The notes below the pieces were generated by a model. That model was not told the origin of the DNA, did no database searches, and saw only the letters and a list, made by a program, of their open reading frames with translations. Positions 15,253-23,588 of a stretch of 64,000 nt of DNA are shown in pieces. A program made the position numbers and the translations under genes. Source of the DNA: an uncultured Pseudomonadota bacterium (GTDB lineage: Bacteria; Myxococcota_A; UBA796; GCA-2862545); NCBI GenBank assembly GCA_913061235.1, contig CAJXTB010000015.1, positions 62,001-126,000 on the forward strand. Reading direction: 5' to 3'. Numbering within the stretch: position 1 is the stretch's first letter; every line of letters starts with the position of its first letter.

Positions 15253-15785
15253 TGGGAGATGTGCGCGACTACCGAGATGCCGTCCCCTTTCCGCTGTCGA
15301 TTGAAGCGGTCACCATTGGACGCGTGCACAGCGAGTTCTCCGAGCGCTTTGGCACACCCCGCCAACCCCGCGCACGTGGCCTACGCCAAGAAGGCAACTT
15401 CTCGGGCAAGGGACGCATTGAGCTTCTGCGAAATCAGGTACAGGTCGAAGCGCTACGAGACCTTGAAGGCTTCGAGTACATCTGGCTCATCAGCTGGTTT
15501 CACCTGAACGGACCGCGCAAGAAACCCCTGGTCAGCCCACCCCGAGGCGGCCCCAAGCGCGGGGTGTTCTCGACGCGTGCGCCGCATCGTCCCAATCCGA
15601 TTGGCTTGTCCTGTGTGCGACTGCTCAAGATTGAGGGGCGCACCGTGTTTGTCGACGACCTTGACCTGATCGACGGCACCCCCATCCTAGACATCAAGCC
15701 CTACATTCCCGACTACGACGCGCTTCCCAATGCCTCGCGCGGCTGGCTGGAAGAGGTACCGGTCATCCCCAAGCCCAGCGAGTGA
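15252..15785 (+). CDS. trmO: TrmO, tRNA (adenine37-N6)-methyltransferase
   Basis: A 177-residue protein of the YaeB/TsaA/UPF0066 family. Diagnostic segments are present: IGRVHSEF at the start, RAPHRPNPIGLS in the middle and IDGTPILDIKPYIPDYD near the end. TrmO adds the N6-methyl group to t6A37 of certain tRNAs using S-adenosylmethionine. The ATG at 15252 overlaps the upstream stop; the start at 15210 is rejected because it precedes the family N-terminus. Confidence 0.93.
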   Translation: MGDVRDYRDAVPFPLSIEAVTIGRVHSEFSERFGTPRQPRARGLRQEGNFSGKGRIELLRNQVQVEALRDLEGFEYIWLISWFHLNGPRKKPLVSPPRGGPKRGVFSTRAPHRPNPIGLSCVRLLKIEGRTVFVDDLDLIDGTPILDIKPYIPDYDALPNASRGWLEEVPVIPKPSE

Positions 15786-15867
15786 CGTCTCCCTAAGCGC
15801 AGGCCCGGAACCGGTGAAAAATCCTCGACATTGAGCCGTGCATTATCCCTGCTGTACGCTCCCGAGC

Positions 15868-16425
15868 ATGTACCGTTTTCTGCTTTGCTCTGTGCTTGTC
15901 GCCTGTGCGACTCCCGATGAACTCCCCGTCGACACCGACGCTGCCGTGCCGCTATCGGTCCAGCGCGTAGCCGACAGTCCCACTGACCTTCCGGTCGATG
16001 CAGACTTCACCGGGCCCCAAGACCCGGTCGGGCCGGCCGTGTTCGACGCCTCCGGCAGCCGACGTGCCCTGTCCCGGCGCAGTGCCGACGAGATGTCTAC
16101 CGAGCTGGTGGTGGCCGAGCGGTCGGACACCGGCTGGCACGAGCGCGTCCTGAACATCGACGGAAACCCAGACCGCGTCGCCATCTCCCAAAGCGGTGAG
16201 CACGTCGCTTTTTGCTCGGCGGCAAGCGGGTTTGCGAGCCTGTATGTGCAGCGCTTTGCCGGTGGTGAGGCGATTCAGGTCACCAACATCGGACTTGTTC
16301 AGGAGAAGCGAGGCGGACCGCCACAGGGATGGACACCTCCACCAACAACCGATGACCTAGCGTTCGACGGCGACTTCTTGGTGTGGACCTCCGAAGAAGG
16401 CGCCCACAAGGTGGCGTGGCGATGA
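15868..16425 (+). CDS. Lipoprotein with TolB-like beta-propeller fragments
   Basis: A 185-residue lipoprotein (lipobox LVAC) whose body reads like one or two WD40/TolB-like blades (RVAISQSGEHVAFCSAASGFASLYVQRFAGGEAIQVT). A TACGCT seven bases before the ATG, with TTGAGC 18 bases further up, could be a leaderless promoter. Its stop overlaps the M23 peptidase gene (ATGA), so both are made together. Too short for a whole propeller. Confidence 0.75.
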   Translation: MYRFLLCSVLVACATPDELPVDTDAAVPLSVQRVADSPTDLPVDADFTGPQDPVGPAVFDASGSRRALSRRSADEMSTELVVAERSDTGWHERVLNIDGNPDRVAISQSGEHVAFCSAASGFASLYVQRFAGGEAIQVTNIGLVQEKRGGPPQGWTPPPTTDDLAFDGDFLVWTSEEGAHKVAWR

Positions 16426-19400
16426 GGACGGTACTCACGCTACTGCTCGGCATTCTGTGGGCGTGTGTTGCGCAGGCGCAGAGCTACAGCTTTCCAACCT
16501 CCGCCGCCGACTATGGCTCCTTCTACCCCACCGCCTACATGGACCACTCGGGGCGTGACTGGTCGTGTGGCAGCGTGCGCTACTACAATCACCGCGGCAG
16601 CGACTACGGCGTGGGCGGCTTTGCAGGAATGGACGCCGGCCGGGATGTGGTGGCCGCCGCAGCCGGCACCGTCATTCGACGCAACGACGGCATCTCGGAC
16701 CGCTGTACCTCTGGAGAGTGCGGCGGGGGCGGCGGTTTCGGCAACTACGTGTACATCCAGCACGCCAACGGACGGGTGACCATCTACGCGCACCTCAAGC
16801 GCTGGAGCGTGATTCCCAATGTGGGAACCGTCGTCTCCTGCGGCCAAAAGCTCGGGGAGGTCGGCTCCAGCGGCAACTCCACCGGTCCGCACCTCCACTT
16901 TCAGGTGAACAGTCCCTCGGGTGGCGCCGTCGACCCCTTCGACGGACCGTGCTCTGGTCCCCCCACGTATTGGGTCAGCCAGGGCGCGTACCGAGGTCGT
17001 CCTGGGCGGTCGTGTCCGTCCAGCGGAAGCTGTCATCCTGTCGGAACCTTGAGCTGCGGCCAGTCCTTCACCGCGTCCAACAATGGTTCTGGCAGTCGCA
17101 GCGAGGTCGCCTCGTACGGGTGTAGTCCGTGGCAGACGACCGGCCGAGAGAAGAGCTGGACCTTTCGAACTCCAGTTCGCGAGGCCGTTACCCTGCGCAT
17201 GACCGGCCTGTCCGCGGACATCGATCTGTTCGTGACCAGCAGCTCGTCGTGCAATGGCAGCAACTGTGTGACCAGTTCCTACAACGGCGACAACGAGAAC
17301 GAGACGGTGACCTTCACCGCTGCTGCAAACGCCACCTACACCGTTGTGGCGGACGGCTACTCGGGCGCAAACAGCAGCTTCACCCTATCTGCACAGTGCA
17401 CTGGGGGTGTCCCCAACTACCGGGCACAGCTCGTCTCCCAGACTGGTTTCCCCACAGGCACGTGGACCGTCGCACCCGGCGAAGTCGTGACCGGGACCGT
17501 ACGGCTCAAGAACACCGGACGGGCCACGTGGAACAGCGGCAACGTGCGTATTGGCACCACAGGTCCGCGAGACCGGAGCAGCCCGTTCCGGCATTCGTCG
17601 TGGCTGGGGGCCTCTCGCGTGGCCTCAAACAGTGGCAGCGTCGGCCCCAACGCCTCGCGCGACTACACCGTTCGCCTACAGGCACCGCTTCAGGAGGGCC
17701 GCTATACCGAGCAGTTTGGCCTCGTCGCTGAAGGCATCACCTGGTTCGCCAATCAAGGCGGTCCGGCCGACAACATGCTGCGCTGGACCATCGATGTGGT
17801 CGACCCCACTCCCGACTACCGCGCTGAGCTTGTGACGGTTGACGGCGTTGTTGCTGGAGGCTCGACCGTCGACCCCAATCAAGAGCTCGCGGGAACCGTC
17901 ACCGTGCGAAACACCGGGGCACTCACCTGGCAGCCCGGCGACGTGTTTCTCGCAACCGCCGAGCCACGCGACCACCCCAGCGTGTTGGGCCATCCGGACT
18001 GGCTGACGGGTGCGCGAGTTGCCAGCAACGAAGCGGTCGCTGCCCCCGGAGAGACCGTCACCTTCGATGTCTCAGCATGGGCCCCCCCGACCGAAGGCGT
18101 CTTCAGCGAAGCCTTCGCCCTCGTCGCTGGTGAGGCCACGTGGTTTGCCGACCAAGGCGAGACGCCAGAGCCTCTTGTGGAGTGGGATGTCACCGTCGCG
18201 GAGCCCTACCGAGCCGAGCTGATTTCGGTGTCCGGACTTCCGGTACACGGCGATGTGAGCATGATTCCGGGGGAGACGCGGACCGCCTTGGTCACTGTAG
18301 AAAACCGTGGCACGGCGACATGGCAACCCGGCCAGCTTCGCCTCGCGACCACCGCCCCTCGCGGCCACATCAGCCCCTTCGCCAACGCGTCATGGCTGGA
18401 CACCACGACCCCCGCTGCCAATGACGCAGCCGTTGGTCCTGGCGCCACAACCACCTTGTCGCTGTCTCTCACCGCGCCGCAGACCGAAGCACTGTACAGC
18501 GAGACCCTAGGATTCGCCTTGGGAACAGGCGCCTGGTTCGCGGACGCCGGTGGCCCCACAGACGACCAACTGCACTGGGACATCACCGTCATGGAGCGCC
18601 TTCGTGCCGAGGTCATCTCCACAGCGGGCGTGCCGGAGTCGGGTCGGGTGCGTGTCCAGGCTGGTGAAGACGCCATCATCCGGCTGGACGTCCGCAACAC
18701 CGGCAGTGAGACCTGGGACCTAGGCGCCCTACACCTCGTGACCAGCAACCCACGACGCATGGTCAGCCCGGTCGCCCACCCCACTTGGGACCAGCCTGAC
18801 AGCCCGCAAGCCAACATCAGTCAGGTGACAACCGGCGGCGAAACTTCGTACTCCTTCTTGCTCCGAGGCCCGCAGACCCCAGGGACCTACCCCGTTCAGC
18901 TCGAGCTCATGGCGGACTCCGAGCGCTACCTCTCCGACCATGGCGGCCCCGTCGCACCGGTCATCGACATTGACGTTGTTGTTCCCGACCCACGTCCTGT
19001 CTTGGCCGCCGAGGTGGTGTCGGTGACGGGCCTTGAGCCCTGGCAAGCGACTGCGGGCGAGACACGAATCGCTGAGGTGACGCTGCGAAACATTGGCGTT
19101 GGAGACTGGCAACCGGGCGACGTCCGCATTGCCACAACCGCGCCACGATACCGTCAGAGTGCCCTTGTCAGCCCTAGCTGGATTGCCCCGAGTCGCGTGA
19201 CCGCAGTCGACGGGACCGTAGCAGTAGGCGAGACCTGGACCGTCGAGCTCGACTTCACCGCCCCAACAACACCCGGTTCCTACCAAGAGGCGTTCGGCCT
19301 TCTGTCCGAGTCACTCGGTTGGTTCGCAGACCACCAGGGACCGTCAGACGACGCCCTTGTCTTCGACGTTCAGGTCCGCGAAATCGAGCACGACACCGAA

Positions 19401-19592
19401 CGTGAAGATGACGACACCGAGCCCGCTGTAGACGACGACAGCGACACCACAACAACCGCAAGCGACGCCCCGGATGCCAGCCAGACGGTGACGTCCTGCG
19501 GGTGTGGCCATACCCCGACAGGCAGCGGCTCGGCCCTCCTCCTAGTGCTCGGTGTGCTGGCGGTTCGGCGGAGGCGCGCCGGGCCGACCTGA
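16422..19592 (+). CDS. Secreted M23 metallopeptidase with PPC domain, five FW-like repeats and MYXO-CTERM tail
   Basis: A 1056-residue exported protein. After the signal peptide comes an M23/LytM peptidase domain (about 50-185) with complete zinc ligands: HRGSD (about 56-60) and HLH (157-159). A pre-peptidase C-terminal domain (about 200-325) follows, then five repeats of about 130 residues starting near 332, 465, 595, 726 and 860, each with NTG..TWQPGD, (T)APR, WL and WFAD landmarks, resembling the four-tryptophan FW (NBR1-type) domain. The end has an acidic Thr/Asp linker, Cys-Gly-Cys-Gly, a hydrophobic helix and RRRR, a MYXO-CTERM-like surface-sorting signal. Likely cuts peptidoglycan cross-links or prey walls at the cell surface. 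Confidence 0.88.
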   Translation: MRTVLTLLLGILWACVAQAQSYSFPTSAADYGSFYPTAYMDHSGRDWSCGSVRYYNHRGSDYGVGGFAGMDAGRDVVAAAAGTVIRRNDGISDRCTSGECGGGGGFGNYVYIQHANGRVTIYAHLKRWSVIPNVGTVVSCGQKLGEVGSSGNSTGPHLHFQVNSPSGGAVDPFDGPCSGPPTYWVSQGAYRGRPGRSCPSSGSCHPVGTLSCGQSFTASNNGSGSRSEVASYGCSPWQTTGREKSWTFRTPVREAVTLRMTGLSADIDLFVTSSSSCNGSNCVTSSYNGDNENETVTFTAAANATYTVVADGYSGANSSFTLSAQCTGGVPNYRAQLVSQTGFPTGTWTVAPGEVVTGTVRLKNTGRATWNSGNVRIGTTGPRDRSSPFRHSSWLGASRVASNSGSVGPNASRDYTVRLQAPLQEGRYTEQFGLVAEGITWFANQGGPADNMLRWTIDVVDPTPDYRAELVTVDGVVAGGSTVDPNQELAGTVTVRNTGALTWQPGDVFLATAEPRDHPSVLGHPDWLTGARVASNEAVAAPGETVTFDVSAWAPPTEGVFSEAFALVAGEATWFADQGETPEPLVEWDVTVAEPYRAELISVSGLPVHGDVSMIPGETRTALVTVENRGTATWQPGQLRLATTAPRGHISPFANASWLDTTTPAANDAAVGPGATTTLSLSLTAPQTEALYSETLGFALGTGAWFADAGGPTDDQLHWDITVMERLRAEVISTAGVPESGRVRVQAGEDAIIRLDVRNTGSETWDLGALHLVTSNPRRMVSPVAHPTWDQPDSPQANISQVTTGGETSYSFLLRGPQTPGTYPVQLELMADSERYLSDHGGPVAPVIDIDVVVPDPRPVLAAEVVSVTGLEPWQATAGETRIAEVTLRNIGVGDWQPGDVRIATTAPRYRQSALVSPSWIAPSRVTAVDGTVAVGETWTVELDFTAPTTPGSYQEAFGLLSESLGWFADHQGPSDDALVFDVQVREIEHDTEREDDDTEPAVDDDSDTTTTASDAPDASQTVTSCGCGHTPTGSGSALLLVLGVLAVRRRRAGPT

Positions 19593-19648
19593 CGCGGCCA
19601 GCAACGTCGACTTATTGCAACGAATCTGCCACCAAATATTTCTATCAT

Positions 19649-19666
19649 AGACCAGCATGCTGATCT
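19649..19666. promoter_or_regulatory. Near-perfect palindrome before the sigma-54 promoter of the SH3b gene
   Basis: AGACCAGCATGCTGATCT has 9-bp arms with one mismatch. It ends about 15 bases before the -24 element at 19681, which is too close for a usual enhancer but suited to a repressor. Confidence 0.35.
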
Positions 19667-19678
19667 GGGCCCAAAAAG

Positions 19679-19698
19679 ATGGCACGAAAGCTGCTTTA
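19679..19698 (+). promoter_or_regulatory. Sigma-54 promoter of the SH3b protein gene
   Basis: TGGCACG, AAAG, CTGCT with GG at 19681-19682 and GC at 19693-19694, ten bases apart. The predicted start lies just before the GGAGG at 19707-19711, the same short-leader architecture as in the sulfur island. No TCGGTCA element is visible upstream. Confidence 0.7.
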
Positions 19699-19720
19699 GG
19701 GGCAACGGAGGATGGATCTC

Positions 19721-20800
19721 ATGCTGTTGCTACTTTTGGCTGCCTTTTCGAACGCAGAACCCCAGTGGGTGGACGCCGATGTGCTCAATGTGCGGGAGGC
19801 GCCAGGCGGTGACATCGTTGCCCGGCTTGTTTCCAACGACCAGGTAGATGTCACCGAGCGCAACGGAGCGTACGCACACGTTCGCCATCAATCGCACGAC
19901 GGCTGGGTGGATGGATGGGTTGATTCGACGTTTCTCTCCGAAGGTAAGGTCCAAAACTACGACACCCTGAGGTCCGAGACAGCCCCAACTGCCGACCGAG
20001 TCCGCGCCGCGAGCCGAATGCTGATCGAGTACGGCCACTCCCCTGGGGACCGGGCACAGTTCGCCCAGCAGCTACTCGACATGGGAGAAGCCGACGCGGC
20101 AGCGGTAATCGCCGTGCCACCTCCGGTCTACGTTGCGGTGTGCGACGGCAACGACCTCATCGTCGCAGGCACCATTCCCCAAACTGGCCCCTTTGAGTCG
20201 TGGGAAGGCGCTGACGACTTGCGGGCTCACTTGTCCGAAGTCGTGACCCAGCGCTGGTACACCGAGCACTCCATCAACGGTCCGCGCTTCCCTGCCGCAC
20301 GCCTGGACGCACAGGCCATGATTTTCCGCGGGGAGGGGCACGAAGAGGTCATCGTCTTGGGCTCGTGTCATGACCCGGGCGCGCTGTACCTCAGTCGGTA
20401 CGACGTTGGCCTGCAGCCGACTCCACAGCCCCCCGCTGCCCTCCTTGCCCGTGCCTCGGAGTCCATCCACTCACTCGCTTCGGTGACCGAGCTTGCGCTG
20501 CACGAAGTCGCTGGAGTCGTACACATTCAGGCGACCTCAGCGACCGTGTGCGAGGAGGGCTCAGCCGGGTATTCGCAACCCTGCGACGCGGCGTACTTCC
20601 ATCGCTTCGTACTGGAAAATGGGACAGAGCTGGCACCGACAAAGTCGATGCAGATCGAGCGGACAGCGTGGATAGCAGCCGGGGATAGCGCCCTGGGTCC
20701 AATCGTCTTGGGGACCAACGCCTCAACGCTAATGGTGCTGTACCCAACCGCAAGCCCAGTGGTGGAGTACCGGGTGGATGTGAGCTTTGGCGGGTGCTGA
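19721..20800 (+). CDS. Secreted SH3b-domain protein
   Basis: A 359-residue protein with a Leu-rich signal peptide. An SH3b/SH3_3-like domain occupies about residues 15-75 (VLNVREAPGGDIVARLVSNDQVDVTERNGAYAHVRH). The rest has no family I can name and ends in Cys. The ATG at 19721 is preferred over that at 19712 because GGAGG lies about nine bases before it and directly against the other. A sigma-54 promoter drives it alone. SH3b domains usually bind peptidoglycan or peptides, so a cell-envelope stress role is plausible. Confidence 0.8.
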   Translation: MLLLLLAAFSNAEPQWVDADVLNVREAPGGDIVARLVSNDQVDVTERNGAYAHVRHQSHDGWVDGWVDSTFLSEGKVQNYDTLRSETAPTADRVRAASRMLIEYGHSPGDRAQFAQQLLDMGEADAAAVIAVPPPVYVAVCDGNDLIVAGTIPQTGPFESWEGADDLRAHLSEVVTQRWYTEHSINGPRFPAARLDAQAMIFRGEGHEEVIVLGSCHDPGALYLSRYDVGLQPTPQPPAALLARASESIHSLASVTELALHEVAGVVHIQATSATVCEEGSAGYSQPCDAAYFHRFVLENGTELAPTKSMQIERTAWIAAGDSALGPIVLGTNASTLMVLYPTASPVVEYRVDVSFGGC

Positions 20801-20827
20801 TACGCTCATTCGGCGCGTACAGACCGC

Positions 20828-21727
20828 CTATTCCAGCGTAAACGACAGCCGGAACCACGCCTCTCCGAGCGAGCGGCAGTTCGCGTCATGCCAGACCCAC
20901 TCAGCCCCGTCGTCCGTCAATGAGGTGGGACGGTTGCCCCACGCGGACGGGTCGGCACACAGGTTGGGAACGGCCCAAGCACTGTCGTCAAAGCCGGGGA
21001 CGTCCCAACCCGTCGCCGGAGCCACCGTCGACACTGTCCATCCGCTTCCGCCGCTCACAGCAATCGGCTCACCGTCTACGCGAACGACCGCCATAAATCC
21101 GGCGATGACGCGTGCAACGTCCCAGGCGTGAACGGCGACAACGTGCTCGCCGCGCTCTAGATCAAAGACAAGAACGTCCGCCGAGCTCCACGCGTTCTGG
21201 TTCGTTCCCCCAATGGGGTCGCCGTCCAGCGTGGCACTCCACGAGTCGTCTGCAGTCAGCTGCATGTCCACGTCGAACTGGGTTCGTAGACCGTTGCCTG
21301 TCAGCGGTACGCGCCAGCTTGGGTCCACCGTAGCGGTCGACTCAACGACCACACTGCTCTCGTGTTCAATGCCCTGAACCGGTGAGTAGGTCACTACAAC
21401 CTCGGCCACGTCATCCGGCGCAAGCTCACCGTCGCTGGCTGGCCCCACCGTGAACGGCGTGCCGTCCGAAATGAGGTCAATGTCCGTCAGATCCAAGGGA
21501 ATCGACCCCTCGTTTCGCAGCGTGACAACGGCCGACGCGGAGTCGCCTAGCTCGACCTCACCGAAGTCCACGCGCTCGGGACTCACCACCAAGATGGACT
21601 GGGGAATGCCCGTGTCGGTGATGCTTGTATCGAGCGGCTCCACTCCGGGTTCGGTACCCGGACTGAATCCGTAGTCTACGCAAGCGGAGAGAAGGAGCGG
21701 CAACAGATAGACGGATCGAGTGTTCAT
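20828..21727 (-). CDS. Lipoprotein with choice-of-anchor-D (ASH-like) domain
   Basis: A 299-residue lipoprotein (lipobox LLSAC). Residues about 45-140 form an immunoglobulin-like domain of the choice-of-anchor D/ASH type (VSPERVDFGEVELGDSASAVVTLRNEGSIPLDL). The remainder resembles a jelly-roll ligand-binding domain, with W..PGFDDSAWAV as in galactose-binding modules. A TTGATT-N17-TATACG promoter ends six bases before its ATG, suggesting a leaderless message. Convergent with the SH3b gene. Confidence 0.78.
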   Translation of the reverse strand: MNTRSVYLLPLLLSACVDYGFSPGTEPGVEPLDTSITDTGIPQSILVVSPERVDFGEVELGDSASAVVTLRNEGSIPLDLTDIDLISDGTPFTVGPASDGELAPDDVAEVVVTYSPVQGIEHESSVVVESTATVDPSWRVPLTGNGLRTQFDVDMQLTADDSWSATLDGDPIGGTNQNAWSSADVLVFDLERGEHVVAVHAWDVARVIAGFMAVVRVDGEPIAVSGGSGWTVSTVAPATGWDVPGFDDSAWAVPNLCADPSAWGNRPTSLTDDGAEWVWHDANCRSLGEAWFRLSFTLE

Positions 21728-21733
21728 CCGCCA

Positions 21734-21762
21734 CGTATACTGCACCACGGCCAAGCAATCAA
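21734..21762 (-). promoter_or_regulatory. Sigma-70-type promoter six bases before a start codon
   Basis: On the minus strand TTGATT, a 17-base spacer and TATACG are followed by TGGCGG and the ATG at 21727, so the transcript would begin at the start codon with no room for a ribosome site. Confidence 0.55.
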
Positions 21763-21782
21763 TCGATTGAAGCCGCTGTACG

Positions 21783-22103
21783 CTAGTTGACCAGCTCGCC
21801 AATACGGTCGAGGGTCTCGCCCGTGCTGCCCTCAAACATGGTCTTGCACGAGTCCGAGCACATGTGCACCTGGTACTCGCCAACCGTCACTGCATGCGCA
21901 GCGTCACCAGGCATGCCCAGACCACAGCTCGCACATTCGCTGACAACGTGATCAACGGTGCCATCGTGGGCGTCTGCCGCGGCGAGAACCGCCTCGTGGG
22001 CGTCGGTCAAGACGTAGGCTGCGTCCGAGGGAGTCGCTTCACCCTCAGTCGTTGCCGTTCCACCACATGCTGCCAAAGCCAGAGCCATCCAAACTGTACG
22101 CAT
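21783..22103 (-). CDS. Small lipoprotein with TRASH/YHS-like cysteine pairs
   Basis: A 106-residue lipoprotein (lipobox LAAC) whose C-terminal half carries CASCG and, 21 residues on, MCSDSC within GEYQVHMCSDSCKTMFEGS. This spacing resembles TRASH/YHS or NosL-like metal-binding modules, usually for copper or zinc. The ATG at 22103 has GGAGGT upstream. A role in periplasmic metal sensing or delivery is inferred only. Confidence 0.7.
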   Translation of the reverse strand: MRTVWMALALAACGGTATTEGEATPSDAAYVLTDAHEAVLAAADAHDGTVDHVVSECASCGLGMPGDAAHAVTVGEYQVHMCSDSCKTMFEGSTGETLDRIGELVN

Positions 22104-22227
22104 CGTACCTCCAAGGTCTGCTGCGTATCCTTGTTGCACGACACAGCACGTCTTCACTCACCATGTGCCACCAATTGCTCCTCGCGTCCGGCCGCTGTCG
22201 CGATAAGCGGTCATCCCTGGAGGCACG

Positions 22228-22635
22228 GTGAACTGGCCGGAAACGCTGGAAGTCGTTGTAGAGATTCCCAAAGGTACGCACCGTAAGCGCAAGGCCGACG
22301 GGACCATTGACTTTGTGTCCCCTCTTCCGTCTCCGTTCAACTACGGCAGCGTGCTCGGCTCTCTCGCCGGAGACGGTGACCCCGAAGACGTCATCATTCT
22401 CGGTCCGAAGCTGCCGCTAGGCACCCGTGCCCAGATGACCGTGCGCGGTCGCATTCAGTTCACAGATGCTGGAGTGACGGACGACAAATGGGTGGTCGGC
22501 ATGTGGCCGGCGTCGCAAGACACCTGGATGTCAGTGCGCGCCTTCTTCACTATCTACGCCCGGTTCAAGCGCGTTCTCTACCGCGCCCGCAGGGTCCGTG
22601 GCGAGACCCGGTTCCACGGCGTCATCATTCGCTGA
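22228..22635 (+). CDS. Divergent, short inorganic pyrophosphatase (family I)
   Basis: A 135-residue protein matching the soluble pyrophosphatase core: VVVEIPKGTHRKRK, SPFNYGSV, the metal motif DGDPEDV (all three Asp present) and TDAGVTDDK. The Glu that usually follows the metal Asp of the last motif is Ala here. Family I enzymes hydrolyse pyrophosphate and are about 175 residues, so this one is short. GTG start with CTGGAGG upstream. Its last 105 bases overlap the convergent esterase gene. Confidence 0.75.
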   Translation: MNWPETLEVVVEIPKGTHRKRKADGTIDFVSPLPSPFNYGSVLGSLAGDGDPEDVIILGPKLPLGTRAQMTVRGRIQFTDAGVTDDKWVVGMWPASQDTWMSVRAFFTIYARFKRVLYRARRVRGETRFHGVIIR

Positions 22636-23511
22636 CGGCGTGGTCATGACCACTCTCGCAGCATCGAGCCAGTCGTAGCCGTTGGGTGTGGCCTGGCCGA
22701 GGACCATCTCCGTGACCACCGGCATGTCCTGGGCACCCGGCCATCCGTGAAAACCACCTTCTACGGTGCAGTAGGTCACTGGAGCTGTTCCAGTCCACGA
22801 CTGACAAGACAGCTCACCGTCCGACGTCACCGTAGGCTCACCGGTCACGCCGTTGATGTCGCGCCACAGCGCCAAGCCGTACTCAGCAGTGCGGTGGCCC
22901 ATAGAGCCATCTGCAGGCGCGTAGCCGTCCTCAGTGCCGTGGTAGTGCAGGACAGGAAGCGGACGCGTGCGTGAGCAGCTCTCCGCTTGAAGGGTCCCGC
23001 CCGCCGTAATCAGCGCGTCCGGTGCATCCGACTCACAGGCCCAACGGTGCGCCATAAACGCGCCATTGCCCAGGCCACTGGCTGTCACTTCACCGGTAGT
23101 ACACGCCACAGACTCCACATGCGCAATGACGGTGTCGAGGAACTCGACGTCCGGATAGTCGCGGTCCTTGGCCTTGCCGCAGCACTCGCCAGCGTTCCAC
23201 GTCGCGGTCTTACCGTCTGCCCCAATAATGATGATGGGCTTGTCTTTCGCCCACTCGACCAAACCCATGTAGTGAGCAACGCGACGCGGCTCGCTGCGGA
23301 ACGAGTGCAGGTTCATCACAATGCTGTAGGGCCCATCTACCTCCGGCATCCAGATCAACGCCTGGCGAGTCTTGCCGGCGACATCAATCCGCAGCAGCTG
23401 CTCTCCTGACTGAATGGCGCCAGCGACACAGGCGTTTTCCGGCGCCGTCTCGGGGAACTGGGGAGCCGTAGGACAGGCCGTGAGAACAAGCAGAGGGAGT
23501 AGTCGTTTCAT
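22531..23511 (-). CDS. LpqC/PHB depolymerase-like lipoprotein with catalytic Ser replaced by Gly
   Basis: A 326-residue lipoprotein (lipobox VLTAC) of the LpqC, feruloyl-esterase or polyhydroxybutyrate depolymerase type. Family landmarks are present: MNLHSFRSEP, the oxyanion region, YHGTEDGYAP (acid) and GGFHGWPG (His). The nucleophile elbow that should read GLSNG reads GLGNG; the codon at 23068-23070 is GGC where AGC would restore serine. The acidic C-terminal tail overlaps the pyrophosphatase gene. It may be a non-catalytic binder, or the base may be an error. Confidence 0.78.
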   Translation of the reverse strand: MKRLLPLLVLTACPTAPQFPETAPENACVAGAIQSGEQLLRIDVAGKTRQALIWMPEVDGPYSIVMNLHSFRSEPRRVAHYMGLVEWAKDKPIIIIGADGKTATWNAGECCGKAKDRDYPDVEFLDTVIAHVESVACTTGEVTASGLGNGAFMAHRWACESDAPDALITAGGTLQAESCSRTRPLPVLHYHGTEDGYAPADGSMGHRTAEYGLALWRDINGVTGEPTVTSDGELSCQSWTGTAPVTYCTVEGGFHGWPGAQDMPVVTEMVLGQATPNGYDWLDAARVVMTTPSANDDAVEPGLATDPAGAVENALEPGVDSEEGAH

Positions 23512-23588
23512 GCAGCGCGCCTAGCGTGAAACCGTAGGGTTGTCGCGGCAACGAATCGTCCTGTTCGGACAACGGCGTATCCAAGCGT

